From Paraburkholderia sediminicola (GTDB taxonomy: Bacteria > Pseudomonadota > Gammaproteobacteria > Burkholderiales > Burkholderiaceae), in NCBI RefSeq assembly GCF_902859805.1, contig NZ_CADIKC010000004.1, forward strand, positions 496,001-560,000: a stretch of DNA of 64,000 nucleotides, written 5' to 3'. Numbering within the stretch: position 1 is the first letter of the stretch; each line of letters opens with the position of its first letter. Of the stretch, positions 17,563 through 26,378 are shown piece after piece. The position numbers were made by a program, and so were the translations under genes. The notes below the pieces were generated by a model that ran no database searches, was not told the origin of the DNA, and saw only the letters and a list, made by a program, of their open reading frames with translations.

Positions 17563-20127
17563 ATGGCAGAAGACACGCACGAACCCCGCGCCGCAGCGGT
17601 TTCTCCCGCCCCGCTAGTTGCACCGCAACAATTCTCGCTGGACGTCCTGCTCGAGAAATACGCCAAAGGCGACGAGCAATCGGCCGACGACGTATTCAAA
17701 CGCGTCGCCCGTGGCGTCGCTCAGGCGGAACCGGAGGCCCTGCGCGAGTCGGTGGAAGCGCTCTTTGCCGACAACCTGCGGCACGGCGCGCTCGGTGCCG
17801 GGCGCATCATGAGCGCGGCGGGCACGGGCATCGCCGCCACGCTCATCAACTGCTTCGTGCAACCGGTCGGCGACGCAATTCAGGGTGTCGACGAACAAGG
17901 TCTGCCCGGCATCTACGTGGCGCTGCTGCAAGCCGCCGAAACGATGCGCCGCGGCGGCGGTGTCGGCTACAACTTCTCCGCGATCCGGCCTAAGGGTGCC
18001 CGCGTTCATACCACCAGTTCGTCGGCGTCCGGACCGTGCAGTTATATGGACGTGTTCGACGCCTCGTGCCGGACCGTCGAAAGCGCCGGCTCGCGGCGCG
18101 GTGCGCAAATGGCCGTGCTCGACTGCAATCACCCCGATCTGATCGAGTTCATCGAGGCGAAGCATTCGAAAGGCCGCTGGAACAACTTCAACGTGTCGGT
18201 AGGCGTCACCGACGAATTCATGCGCGCGGTCGAAGAAGATCAGCCCTGGCAACTCGTGCACCGCGGCGAGCCGTCGCCGGCGCTGCGCGCGGCCGGCGAC
18301 ATGCGGCAACGCGAGGACGGTCTGTGGGTGTACAGCGAACGTCCCGCTCGCGAGATCTGGGACCGCATCATGCGCTCGACCTACGACGTCGCCGAGCCCG
18401 GCATCGTGTTCATCTCGCGCATGAACGAGGACAACAATCTACGCGCGGTCGAAACCATCCGCGCCACCAATCCGTGCGGCGAACAACCGCTGCCGGCCTA
18501 CGGCTGCTGCAACCTCGGGCCGTTGAACCTCACGCGCTTCGTGATCGATCCGTTCGCGCAAATGAAAGGCCGCAAGCCTTCGTTCGACTGGGACGGCCTC
18601 GCCAGGCGCACCCGCGTCCAGGTGCGCTTTCTCGACGACGTGCTCGACGTCACGCTATGGCCGCTGCAACAGCAATATGACGAGTCGCGCGCCAAGCGGC
18701 GCATCGGCGTGGGCTTCACGGGCCTGGGCGATACGCTCGTGATGCTCGGCCTGCGCTACAACTCGCAGGAAGGCCGCGACTTCGCGGTGCGTATCGCTCA
18801 ATTGATGCGCGACGAGGCTTATCGGGCGTCGGTGGAACTGGCGCGCGAGCGCGGCGCGTTCGAGTTGTTCGATGCCGCACGCTATCTGGAAGCAGGCACG
18901 TTCGCCTCGCGTCTGCCCGACGACATCAAGGACGCGATCCGCCAGGATGGCATCCGCAACAGCCATTTGCTGTCGATCGCGCCAACGGGCACCGTCAGCC
19001 TCGCGTTTGCCGACAACGCCTCGAACGGCATCGAACCGGCCTTCTCGTGGACCTACACACGCATGAAGGTAATGGCCGACGGCGGCCGCGAGTCGTTCGA
19101 TGTCGAAGACTACGCGTATCGGCTTTATCGCGAACTCGGCGGCGATGTGAAAAACCTGCCGGACTACTTCGTCAGCGCACTCGAAATGTCGGCACGCGAC
19201 CACCTCGACATGATGGCCGCGGTGCAGCCATACGTGGACACGTCGATCTCGAAGACGGTGAACGTGCCGGCGGACTATCCGTTCGAAGCGTTCGAAAGCC
19301 TCTACTTCGACGCGTGGAAAAACGGTCTCAAAGGCCTCGCCACCTACCGCCCGAATGAAACGCTCGGCGCGGTGCTGAGCGTCAGCCCGCCGCAGCAGGC
19401 AGACGATACGCTGACCGAAACCGATCAGGATCCGCTGCGGATCGCGATCGATCACCGGCCCAAGGGTGAATTGCCGGCGATCATCGAAAAGGTCGAATAT
19501 CTGACGCAAGCCGGCAAGAAGTCGCTTTACGTGGCGGTGTCGTTCATCGAAGTGACGGGACGGCTGGGCGGTGAAGAAGTCACGATCGAACGCCCTATCG
19601 AGTTCTTCATTCCGACCGGGCAGCGCGACGAATCGCAGCAATGGATCACGGCGACGATGCGTTCGCTGTCGCTTGCGGCACGCGGCGGATTTGTCGCGCG
19701 CAACCTGCAGGATATGCGCAAGGTGTCGTGGGATCGCGGGCAGGTGCGGCTCGGCGAGGTGCAGCGTCTCGACGGTCACCGCACGCCGCGCTGGCACGAT
19801 TCCGAAGTGGCGGCGCTCGCCTTTGCGATCCAGCAGATTCTGCATCGGCGCGGTTTTCTCGACGCCGAAGGCAATCAGGTGCCGTCGCGGATGCTGGCGC
19901 GTTTGCCGCGCGGGCAAATGAAAGCCGAGACTGCGTTACCGGCGGATTTCGGCATCCGTCCGCCGCCTGGCGAGGCTGACGAAGCCGCCTTGCTGCAACC
20001 CGGCGGGATGCAAGGCTTGCACACCATGCTCGGCCGAAAATGCGGTTCGTGCGGAGCGAATGCTGTGATCCGCAAGGACGGGTGCGACTTCTGTACTGCG
20101 TGTGGTGAAGTCGGCGCGTGCGGGTGA
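17563..20127 (+). CDS. nrdJ: Adenosylcobalamin-dependent ribonucleotide reductase (class II)
   Basis: 854 residues from the ATG preceded by GAGAGG. The enzyme reduces ribonucleotides to deoxyribonucleotides using a radical generated from B12. Cys97 in INCFVQP and Cys305 in NPCGEQPLPAYGCCN (302-316), with Glu307 and Asn303, correspond to the conserved active-site residues of the RNR barrel. The substrate- and effector-binding region covers about 80-580. The C-terminus carries two Cys pairs (CGSCG and CDFCTACG) typical of class II zinc-ribbon tails that supply reducing equivalents. Being B12-dependent it works with or without oxygen. No nrdR or partner subunit is adjacent, as expected for a single-subunit enzyme. 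Confidence 0.95.
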   Translation: MAEDTHEPRAAAVSPAPLVAPQQFSLDVLLEKYAKGDEQSADDVFKRVARGVAQAEPEALRESVEALFADNLRHGALGAGRIMSAAGTGIAATLINCFVQPVGDAIQGVDEQGLPGIYVALLQAAETMRRGGGVGYNFSAIRPKGARVHTTSSSASGPCSYMDVFDASCRTVESAGSRRGAQMAVLDCNHPDLIEFIEAKHSKGRWNNFNVSVGVTDEFMRAVEEDQPWQLVHRGEPSPALRAAGDMRQREDGLWVYSERPAREIWDRIMRSTYDVAEPGIVFISRMNEDNNLRAVETIRATNPCGEQPLPAYGCCNLGPLNLTRFVIDPFAQMKGRKPSFDWDGLARRTRVQVRFLDDVLDVTLWPLQQQYDESRAKRRIGVGFTGLGDTLVMLGLRYNSQEGRDFAVRIAQLMRDEAYRASVELARERGAFELFDAARYLEAGTFASRLPDDIKDAIRQDGIRNSHLLSIAPTGTVSLAFADNASNGIEPAFSWTYTRMKVMADGGRESFDVEDYAYRLYRELGGDVKNLPDYFVSALEMSARDHLDMMAAVQPYVDTSISKTVNVPADYPFEAFESLYFDAWKNGLKGLATYRPNETLGAVLSVSPPQQADDTLTETDQDPLRIAIDHRPKGELPAIIEKVEYLTQAGKKSLYVAVSFIEVTGRLGGEEVTIERPIEFFIPTGQRDESQQWITATMRSLSLAARGGFVARNLQDMRKVSWDRGQVRLGEVQRLDGHRTPRWHDSEVAALAFAIQQILHRRGFLDAEGNQVPSRMLARLPRGQMKAETALPADFGIRPPPGEADEAALLQPGGMQGLHTMLGRKCGSCGANAVIRKDGCDFCTACGEVGACG

Positions 20128-20300
20128 GCAGCAAATGAGAGCCGCCCTCTGCGGCGACCGGGTGGGCGGTTAAGCTCACCCGGCTCCCCTTCAGGTTGGC
20201 TCGCGCACGGCAACGTACCGCGGCACCGACGCGTGCCGGTCAACTCGATCGTGCGAGGCACGGCCGCATGGCCTCGCGAACCCGTTCAGCTTCCGGCTTA

Positions 20301-21251
20301 TCAGCCGACTCGCGCGTAATACAGATTCTGCGGATGCTTTGCTTCGGCGAAGAAAAACCACCGCTCCGCGACCAACCCCGCGTATTGCACGAGACACGCA
20401 GCCGCCAGCAAGCCGAGCGACGCACCAATCGAATGCAGTCCCGCGCCCAGCACGATCAACACAATAGGTGCAACAAACGCGGCCGCCAGAAATCCCCACT
20501 TAACGCCGCGCAGCGTTCCCGCCGACTTGCCATGAAAGAACTCGCGCAAATTAAACGCGCCGGCTGTAAAGCCCCGCGAGATCTGCACGAGCTTCGGATT
20601 CTTGATGCCCGTTGCGCTCTGCACGGTGGACTTCGGCCGTAAGCGCGCATTGCGCATGAGCGATGCCGAGCGGCTCACGCAGCCCGCGAGCGTCAATACG
20701 CAAGCACAGATCGCTAACCCCACTGTCAGCGCGGGTGCGAACCACGCCGTTAGCGCCGTCGCCAGCGTAAAGCCAGACGCGCAACCGAGCAGCACGAAGT
20801 TAACCAGCGTCAGCGGCGTGGCCCATTCCTGCAGGAAACGCAGGCACGCGTAGATCATCGCCGAACAAACGAACAACAGCGCGCTCGCCAGCACGCCGAG
20901 CCAGCCTATCGCGAGTGACCACGGCGAGCCGAACCCGTGCGCGACGCCATAAAAAAACGCGCAGGCAAGAAACGCCGGCAGGCACAGACATTCACGCGAC
21001 AACCACGACGTCCGCCACATCGCAACCGCACGCCAAGCGCGCTCCGGATGCCCGAGATGGAAAAACGAAGCGATCAGCCCCAGGACACCCAACACGACCG
21101 ACAAGCCCGCGCCGGTGACATAGAACACATCCGCGGGCGCCGTGACGAGCCCAAGATGCGCGGCCGTCTCCACGCCGACGAGTGCGATCAGCAGACCCTG
21201 CGCCGCACCGCTCAAGGTCGTGAGAAAAACCACTGAAAAAGCCGGATTCAT
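20301..21251 (-). CDS. soeC: DmsC-type membrane anchor of a molybdoenzyme (SoeC-like)
   Basis: 316 residues with eight or more hydrophobic segments and no signal peptide, matching the DmsC/YnfH family of quinone-interacting anchors. It is the last gene of an operon after the four-cluster ferredoxin (11 bp gap) and the molybdopterin subunit. In this role it anchors the catalytic pair and exchanges electrons with the quinone pool. The symbol rests on the resemblance of the three-gene set to SoeABC of sulfur-oxidising bacteria; another DMSO-reductase-family substrate is possible. Confidence 0.78.
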   Translation of the reverse strand: MNPAFSVVFLTTLSGAAQGLLIALVGVETAAHLGLVTAPADVFYVTGAGLSVVLGVLGLIASFFHLGHPERAWRAVAMWRTSWLSRECLCLPAFLACAFFYGVAHGFGSPWSLAIGWLGVLASALLFVCSAMIYACLRFLQEWATPLTLVNFVLLGCASGFTLATALTAWFAPALTVGLAICACVLTLAGCVSRSASLMRNARLRPKSTVQSATGIKNPKLVQISRGFTAGAFNLREFFHGKSAGTLRGVKWGFLAAAFVAPIVLIVLGAGLHSIGASLGLLAAACLVQYAGLVAERWFFFAEAKHPQNLYYARVG

Positions 21252-21262
21252 GGCGAGGTCCT

Positions 21263-22018
21263 TTAGATACGCGTCGCCATCGACGCAAGATGCAGTTGGC
21301 CGTGTTCGAGTTGCGCATCAAGTGAGTCGAGCGATTCAGGCGCCTCAATGGCCGCCCCCGTGCCTTTGCACGAGCAGCCGTCGCTGCCGCAACCTGAAGC
21401 CGATGTCGTAATACGCGGCAAATAGTGGTTGGCCGGCCGCGTGTTCCACTCAGGCATCAACTGATAACCGCCGCGTTCCTCGATTGCCTTCGACACCACC
21501 GACTCCGGATCGTGAATATCACCAAACAGTCGCGCTGAAGTCGGGCACGCGAGCACGCATGCGGGTTGCCGGTCGCGCTCAGAGAGGTTTTCATCGTGAA
21601 TGCGATCGACGCATAGCGTGCACTTGGTCATCTCCTTGCGCGCTTCATCGAGTTCGCGCGCACCGTATGGACACGCCCACGCGCAGTATTTGCAACCGAT
21701 GCACTTGTCGAAATCGACCAGCACGAGACCGTCTTCCTTGCGCTTGTAGCTGGCGCCGGTCGGACACACCGGCACACACGGCGGGTCCTCGCAGTGCAGG
21801 CACGACTTCGGGAAATGGATCGTGTCGGCGTTCGGGTAGCTGCCGGCTTCGAAGCTCTGCACGCGATTGAAGAAGGTGCCGGACGGATCGGCGTCGTACG
21901 GATTGAGATCGGCGAGACTGCCCGACTCACCCGACGTATTCCACTCCTTGCAACTCGTCACGCAAGCCTGGCATCCCACGCACACGTTCAGGTCGATCAC
22001 TAAGGCCATCTGAGTCAT
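21263..22018 (-). CDS. soeB: Four-cluster 4Fe-4S subunit (DmsB/SoeB-like)
   Basis: 251 residues from the ATG with AAGGAG seven bases upstream. It has the classic ferredoxin array of DMSO-reductase-type electron-transfer subunits: VCVGCQACVTSCKEW near the N-terminus, CLHCEDPPCVPVCP in the middle, CIGCKYCAWACPYG next, and CTLCVDRI paired with a late CVLACP. A short Gly/Cys-rich tail segment (SGCGSDGCSCKG) is an extra feature. The spacer FFNRVQSFEAGSYP and the set of neighbours fit SoeB of cytoplasmic sulfite dehydrogenases. It lies between soeA (92 bp) and soeC (11 bp). Confidence 0.85.
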   Translation of the reverse strand: MTQMALVIDLNVCVGCQACVTSCKEWNTSGESGSLADLNPYDADPSGTFFNRVQSFEAGSYPNADTIHFPKSCLHCEDPPCVPVCPTGASYKRKEDGLVLVDFDKCIGCKYCAWACPYGARELDEARKEMTKCTLCVDRIHDENLSERDRQPACVLACPTSARLFGDIHDPESVVSKAIEERGGYQLMPEWNTRPANHYLPRITTSASGCGSDGCSCKGTGAAIEAPESLDSLDAQLEHGQLHLASMATRI

Positions 22019-22110
22019 CAAAGGCTCCTTGCTGCTTTACTGCGTTATTCGCGCGCTGCCCGCGGTTCTGCGGCGCCCGGGTTTCGCCTTGCTCGCGTGC
22101 GAAACCCGCA

Positions 22111-25032
22111 TCACTTGCGCCCTACCGCACCGCGCAGCCGTGCCGCGAATTCTCCGCGCCCCGCGAAATAGGTCTGCACGACCCGCGATATCACCCCATT
22201 CGATCCCGGCAACGCGGGCATCGCACCGAACTGCGGCAGCGTATGACGCGCGTCCGCCTCCGCCGGATAGATGCGCACGCGCACGTCGTACCACGCGGCC
22301 TGGCCTGTCACCGGATCCGAATTCGAGAGACGTGCGGCGGCTTCGTCGCGACCGGGCAACTCGTCGGTGATGAGGTGATTGAGCAGGAAGCCGCGCTGCG
22401 ATTCGTTCGCCCCCTCGCCGAGGTTCCATGCGCCCGACGCTTTGCCGATCGCATTCCAGGTCCACACCGTCCCCGGCTCGACGGTCTCGCTAAAGCGCGC
22501 CATGCAGCGCACGCGGCCCCATTGCGATTCGGCATAGATCCAGCTGCCGTCGGCAATGCCGTTTTCGGCCGCCATCAGCGGATTCATGTAGAGATAGTTC
22601 TCGCCATGAATCTGCCGCAGCCACGCGTTCTGCGAATCCCACGAGTGATACATCGCCATGGGCCGTTGCGTCACCGCGGCCAGCGGAAAACGTGTGAGAT
22701 CGGTCGAATCGCTTTCGAGCGGCGCATACCAGAACGGCAACGGATCGAAGTACTTTTCCACGCGCGCCCGCAGGTGTTCGGGCGGCTGCCTGCCGCTCCT
22801 GCGGCCTTGCGCGGCAAGCCTGAACTTCTGCATGACGTCGGAGTACAACTGGATCAGGATCGGCTCGTTGAATTTGCGGAAGCCGTTTTTCACAGCCCAG
22901 TCGAGATACGGCCCGTTGCAGTTGCGCATGTATTGGAGCGTCTCCGGCAGGCGGTAATGGAACACGCAGTTGTTCTTTGCATACTGTTCCCACTGCTGCG
23001 GATTCGGCTCGCCGACCAGCGCCTTGTCGCCCTCCTTGCCGCGCCAGCCGATCAGAAAGCCCACACCGGAATCAGGCGTCGTCGTGTGATTGACGATGAA
23101 GTCGGGATAGTCCCGGAAGCGGCGCGTGCCTTCGGCTGTCGTGAAGGCGGGAAACTTGAGGCGCGAAGCCAGTTCGATCAGCACTTCCTGAAACGGCTTG
23201 CATTGACCCGTCGGCGGCACGACCGGCACGCGCACGGAATCCACCGGACCGTCGAATTCGGAGATCGGCCGGTCGAGCATCGACATCGCGTCGTGCCGCT
23301 CGAGATACGTCGTGTCCGGCAGGATCAGATCGGCGAATGCCGTCATCTCCGACTGGAACGCGTCGCACACCACGAGAAACGGAATCTTGTACTCGCCGTT
23401 CGCGTGCTTGTCGGCGAGCATCTCGCGCACCTTCATCGTGTTCATCGACGAATTCCAGGCCATGTTGGCCATGAAAATCAGCAGCGTGTCGATGGGATAG
23501 GGATCGCCACGCCAGGCATTGGTGATCACACTATGCATCACGCCGTGCACGGCAAGCGGATATTCCCAGGAGAAGGCCTTGTCGATGCGAACCGGGCCGC
23601 CCTGTTCGTCGATGAACAGATCTTCGGGCGCGGCGGGCCAGCCAAGCGGACCGGTGGCAAGCGGCGTGTTCGGCTTGACGGCGTCCGGGCTGTTCGGCGG
23701 TTTCGCCGACGGCGGCACCGCGCGAGGAAACGGCGACTTATGACGAAAGCCGCCAGGGCGGTCGATCGTGCCCAGCAGCGACATCAGCACCGCCAGCGCG
23801 CGGATCGACTGGAAGCCGTTGGAATGCGCAGCGAGCCCGCGCATTGCGTGAAAAGCGACCGGATTGCCGGTGACGGTCTCGTGCGTCTCGCCCCACGCGT
23901 CGGTCCATTGGATCGGCAGCGTGATCCGGTGATCGCGGCTGGTTTGAATCATTTCGCCGGCGAGGCGGCGAATCGTGTCCGCAGCAATGCCGGTGATCTC
24001 CGCGGCCCACTCTGGCGTGCACTCGGCCACGCGTTCGCGCAGCAACGCGAACGACGGCGTGACTGGCGTGCCGTCCGCGAGCGTATAGCGGCCGTCGAGC
24101 GCGGGCGTCACACCGGGTGCATGATGCGGCACGGCGCGCGCGGCTGCGGCGTCCCACCAGAGATGGTTCTGCGGAAACAGCGGATTGCCAGCCGGCCTGT
24201 CTGGATCGCGTACGAACAGGCCGAAGTTCTCGCTGGCTTCGTCGAGATCGACCAGCTCTGCCGCGTTCGTATAGCGTTGCACGAACTCGTGGTCCCAGGC
24301 GTCGGCGGCGATCAGTTCGTGCAGAAACGCCATGAATAGCGCGCCGTCGGTGCCGGGTTTGATCGGCACCCATTCGTCGGCAATCGCCGCATAGCCAGTG
24401 CGGATCGGATTGATCGCGATGAAGCGCCCGCCGGCGCGCTTGAACTTCGAAATGGCGATCTTGAGCGGATTTGAATGATGATCTTCCGCCGTGCCGATCA
24501 TGAAGAAAAGTTTGGCGCTGTCGAGATCGGGGCCGCCGAACTCCCAGAACGAGCCGCCGATCGTATAGATCATCCCGGCCGCCATGTTGGCCGAGCAGAA
24601 GCCGCCATGCGCCGCATAATTAGGCGTGCCGAACTGTTTGGCGAACAGGCCGGTTAGCGCCTGCATCTGGTCACGGCCGGTGAACAGCGCGAATTTCTTC
24701 GGATCGGTGGCGCGAATCGTGGCGAGGCGTTTTTCGAGCACGTTGAACGCAACCTCCCACGACACCGGCTCGAACTGCGCACTGCCCCGCTCCGCGCCCG
24801 CCTTGCGCATCAACGGCTGGGTCAGGCGCGCGGGCGAGTACTGCTTCATGATGCCCGAGGCGCCCTTCGCACAGATCACCCCCTGGTTCAGCGGATGCTC
24901 GGGGTTGCCGTCGATATAGCGCACCTCGCCTTCCCGCAGATGCACGCGGATGCCGCAGCGGCAGGCGCACATGTAGCAGGTGGTCGTCTTGATCTCGAGC
25001 CGTTCGTCCTGCGTGCGGGCGTGGTGTTCCAT
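22111..25032 (-). CDS. soeA: Molybdopterin oxidoreductase, SoeA-like sulfite dehydrogenase catalytic subunit
   Basis: 973 residues with GGAG upstream of the ATG. There is no Tat signal, so the enzyme is predicted cytoplasmic, as in SoeABC. The N-terminal 4Fe-4S site uses Cys19, Cys22, Cys26 and Cys54 (CYMCACRC...CAKG). The expected Mo-ligand position is Cys146 in GGFCSANMAAG, as in Nap/Psr-type enzymes rather than the Ser of DMSO reductase. The C-terminal molybdopterin dinucleotide domain is complete to the stop. With the DmsB- and DmsC-like genes it would oxidise sulfite (for instance from taurine or sulfonate breakdown) and reduce quinone. Other DMSO-reductase-family reactions cannot be excluded from sequence alone. 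Confidence 0.85.
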   Translation of the reverse strand: MEHHARTQDERLEIKTTTCYMCACRCGIRVHLREGEVRYIDGNPEHPLNQGVICAKGASGIMKQYSPARLTQPLMRKAGAERGSAQFEPVSWEVAFNVLEKRLATIRATDPKKFALFTGRDQMQALTGLFAKQFGTPNYAAHGGFCSANMAAGMIYTIGGSFWEFGGPDLDSAKLFFMIGTAEDHHSNPLKIAISKFKRAGGRFIAINPIRTGYAAIADEWVPIKPGTDGALFMAFLHELIAADAWDHEFVQRYTNAAELVDLDEASENFGLFVRDPDRPAGNPLFPQNHLWWDAAAARAVPHHAPGVTPALDGRYTLADGTPVTPSFALLRERVAECTPEWAAEITGIAADTIRRLAGEMIQTSRDHRITLPIQWTDAWGETHETVTGNPVAFHAMRGLAAHSNGFQSIRALAVLMSLLGTIDRPGGFRHKSPFPRAVPPSAKPPNSPDAVKPNTPLATGPLGWPAAPEDLFIDEQGGPVRIDKAFSWEYPLAVHGVMHSVITNAWRGDPYPIDTLLIFMANMAWNSSMNTMKVREMLADKHANGEYKIPFLVVCDAFQSEMTAFADLILPDTTYLERHDAMSMLDRPISEFDGPVDSVRVPVVPPTGQCKPFQEVLIELASRLKFPAFTTAEGTRRFRDYPDFIVNHTTTPDSGVGFLIGWRGKEGDKALVGEPNPQQWEQYAKNNCVFHYRLPETLQYMRNCNGPYLDWAVKNGFRKFNEPILIQLYSDVMQKFRLAAQGRRSGRQPPEHLRARVEKYFDPLPFWYAPLESDSTDLTRFPLAAVTQRPMAMYHSWDSQNAWLRQIHGENYLYMNPLMAAENGIADGSWIYAESQWGRVRCMARFSETVEPGTVWTWNAIGKASGAWNLGEGANESQRGFLLNHLITDELPGRDEAAARLSNSDPVTGQAAWYDVRVRIYPAEADARHTLPQFGAMPALPGSNGVISRVVQTYFAGRGEFAARLRGAVGRK

Positions 25033-25177
25033 GCGGGGTCTCCGTCGCGGCTCCGGCTGTGTCGAAGCGATGTGGGTTCGATACCGATCATCCTATTCGC
25101 CACGAGCCTACAAGGGAAATCGCGATTTACGAGAGAAACTATCCGCTGGGCTGATGGTTTCAGTTTGCCTTCAAATG

Positions 25178-26110
25178 TCAGATGGGCGTCAACACCGCCT
25201 CGCCAGCAAAGTGGCGTCTGGCGTTGGCGAGGAAATTGTCGACCGAAGCCGTGATCGCCTCCGGCGAGCGGCCGCCCACATGCGGCGTCAGGACGACGTT
25301 GCGCAGTGTCAGCAAGGCTTCAGGCGGATGCGGCTCGCCCTCGTAGACGTCGAGACCCGCGCCGGCGATCGCGCCAGCGGCAAGCGCATCCGCTAAAGCA
25401 GCGGTATCCACCACGCTGCCACGCGAGACATTGACCACGAAGCCGTCCGGACCGAGTGCGTCCAGCACCGCCTTGTCAATCAGATGACGCGTACCGGCGC
25501 CGCCGGGCGTCGCCACCACCAGAAAGTCGCACCATTGCGCCAGACCCTGCACGCTGTCGAAATAGCGCAGCGGCGAGCCTTCGCGCGGTTTGCGGTTGTG
25601 GTAACCGATTTCCATATCGAAGCCGGCGCCACGCCGCGCGACCTTCTCGCCGATATTGCCGAGCCCGACGATGCCGAGCCGCTTGCCGGACACATTCGGG
25701 TGCATCGGCAACGTGTCGCGCCAGGCGCCCTTGCGGGTGGCCTGGTCGAGTTGCGGCACGTCGCGCACCACCGCAAGCAGCAAGGCGAACGCGTGATCGG
25801 CCACGCAATGGTCGTTGGTGCCCGCGCCGTTGACGAGCACGAGGTCGCGCGAACGGGCGTGGTCGACGGCGAGGTTTTCATAGCCGGCGCCGAGCGCGCT
25901 GACAAACTCGAGTTGCGGCATCCGGTCGATTTCGGCGGCCGTCAGCCCGGTTGTGCCGTTGGTCAGCACGGCGCGGATCGTCTCACCGTGCGTGGCAATC
26001 GCGGCGGTCCGTTGGGCGGCATCGGGTGCGTAGACGACGTCGAACGCAGTCTCGACGCTGGCGCGGCTTGCGTCTTTCAGGGGAATCAGAACCAGCAGGG
26101 ATGGCTTCAT
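25178..26110 (-). CDS. D-2-hydroxyacid dehydrogenase, NAD(P)-dependent
   Basis: 310 residues from the ATG giving MKPSLLVL; an in-frame upstream start has no advantage. The Rossmann fingerprint GLGNIG lies at 149-154. The catalytic triad of the family is visible as Arg230 (NVSRGSVVD), Glu259 (GLDVYEGEP) and His277 (LTPHVGG). A non-polar substrate-side segment at 73-78 (LGAGYEN) resembles glyoxylate/hydroxypyruvate reductases (GhrB/GyaR type). The preferred 2-oxoacid cannot be read. It is a single gene, upstream of and divergent from the GGDEF protein. Confidence 0.9.
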   Translation of the reverse strand: MKPSLLVLIPLKDASRASVETAFDVVYAPDAAQRTAAIATHGETIRAVLTNGTTGLTAAEIDRMPQLEFVSALGAGYENLAVDHARSRDLVLVNGAGTNDHCVADHAFALLLAVVRDVPQLDQATRKGAWRDTLPMHPNVSGKRLGIVGLGNIGEKVARRGAGFDMEIGYHNRKPREGSPLRYFDSVQGLAQWCDFLVVATPGGAGTRHLIDKAVLDALGPDGFVVNVSRGSVVDTAALADALAAGAIAGAGLDVYEGEPHPPEALLTLRNVVLTPHVGGRSPEAITASVDNFLANARRHFAGEAVLTPI

Positions 26111-26378
26111 AGCGGGTGTTTTTTCTAAAGACGATGACGGACGGAGGACGCGACGAGTGAGTGTAACAAGGCGCCCGCGGCCCTGCTGGCGGGCGATCAC
26201 GGGCGACCACAAGCAAACGACCCTGTTGCGAACCTGCCGCCGCGTAGCCTAAAGTCCCCACGAACCACGCCGTTATCTTCGTGAATAGATCGGCACGAAA
26301 AATATGCGCCACGCGTCTTTCTTTTGAGCCGAATGCAAGCCGCTTTAGAATAGCCGGAACTCCGACCACGGGAATCTC

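Noticed and set aside
22243..24339. Long + strand frame (about 700 codons) opposite the SoeA-type gene
   Set aside because: It is the antisense of a well-supported gene; such long frames are common in GC-rich DNA. It has Arg/His-rich low-quality sequence and no ribosome site.
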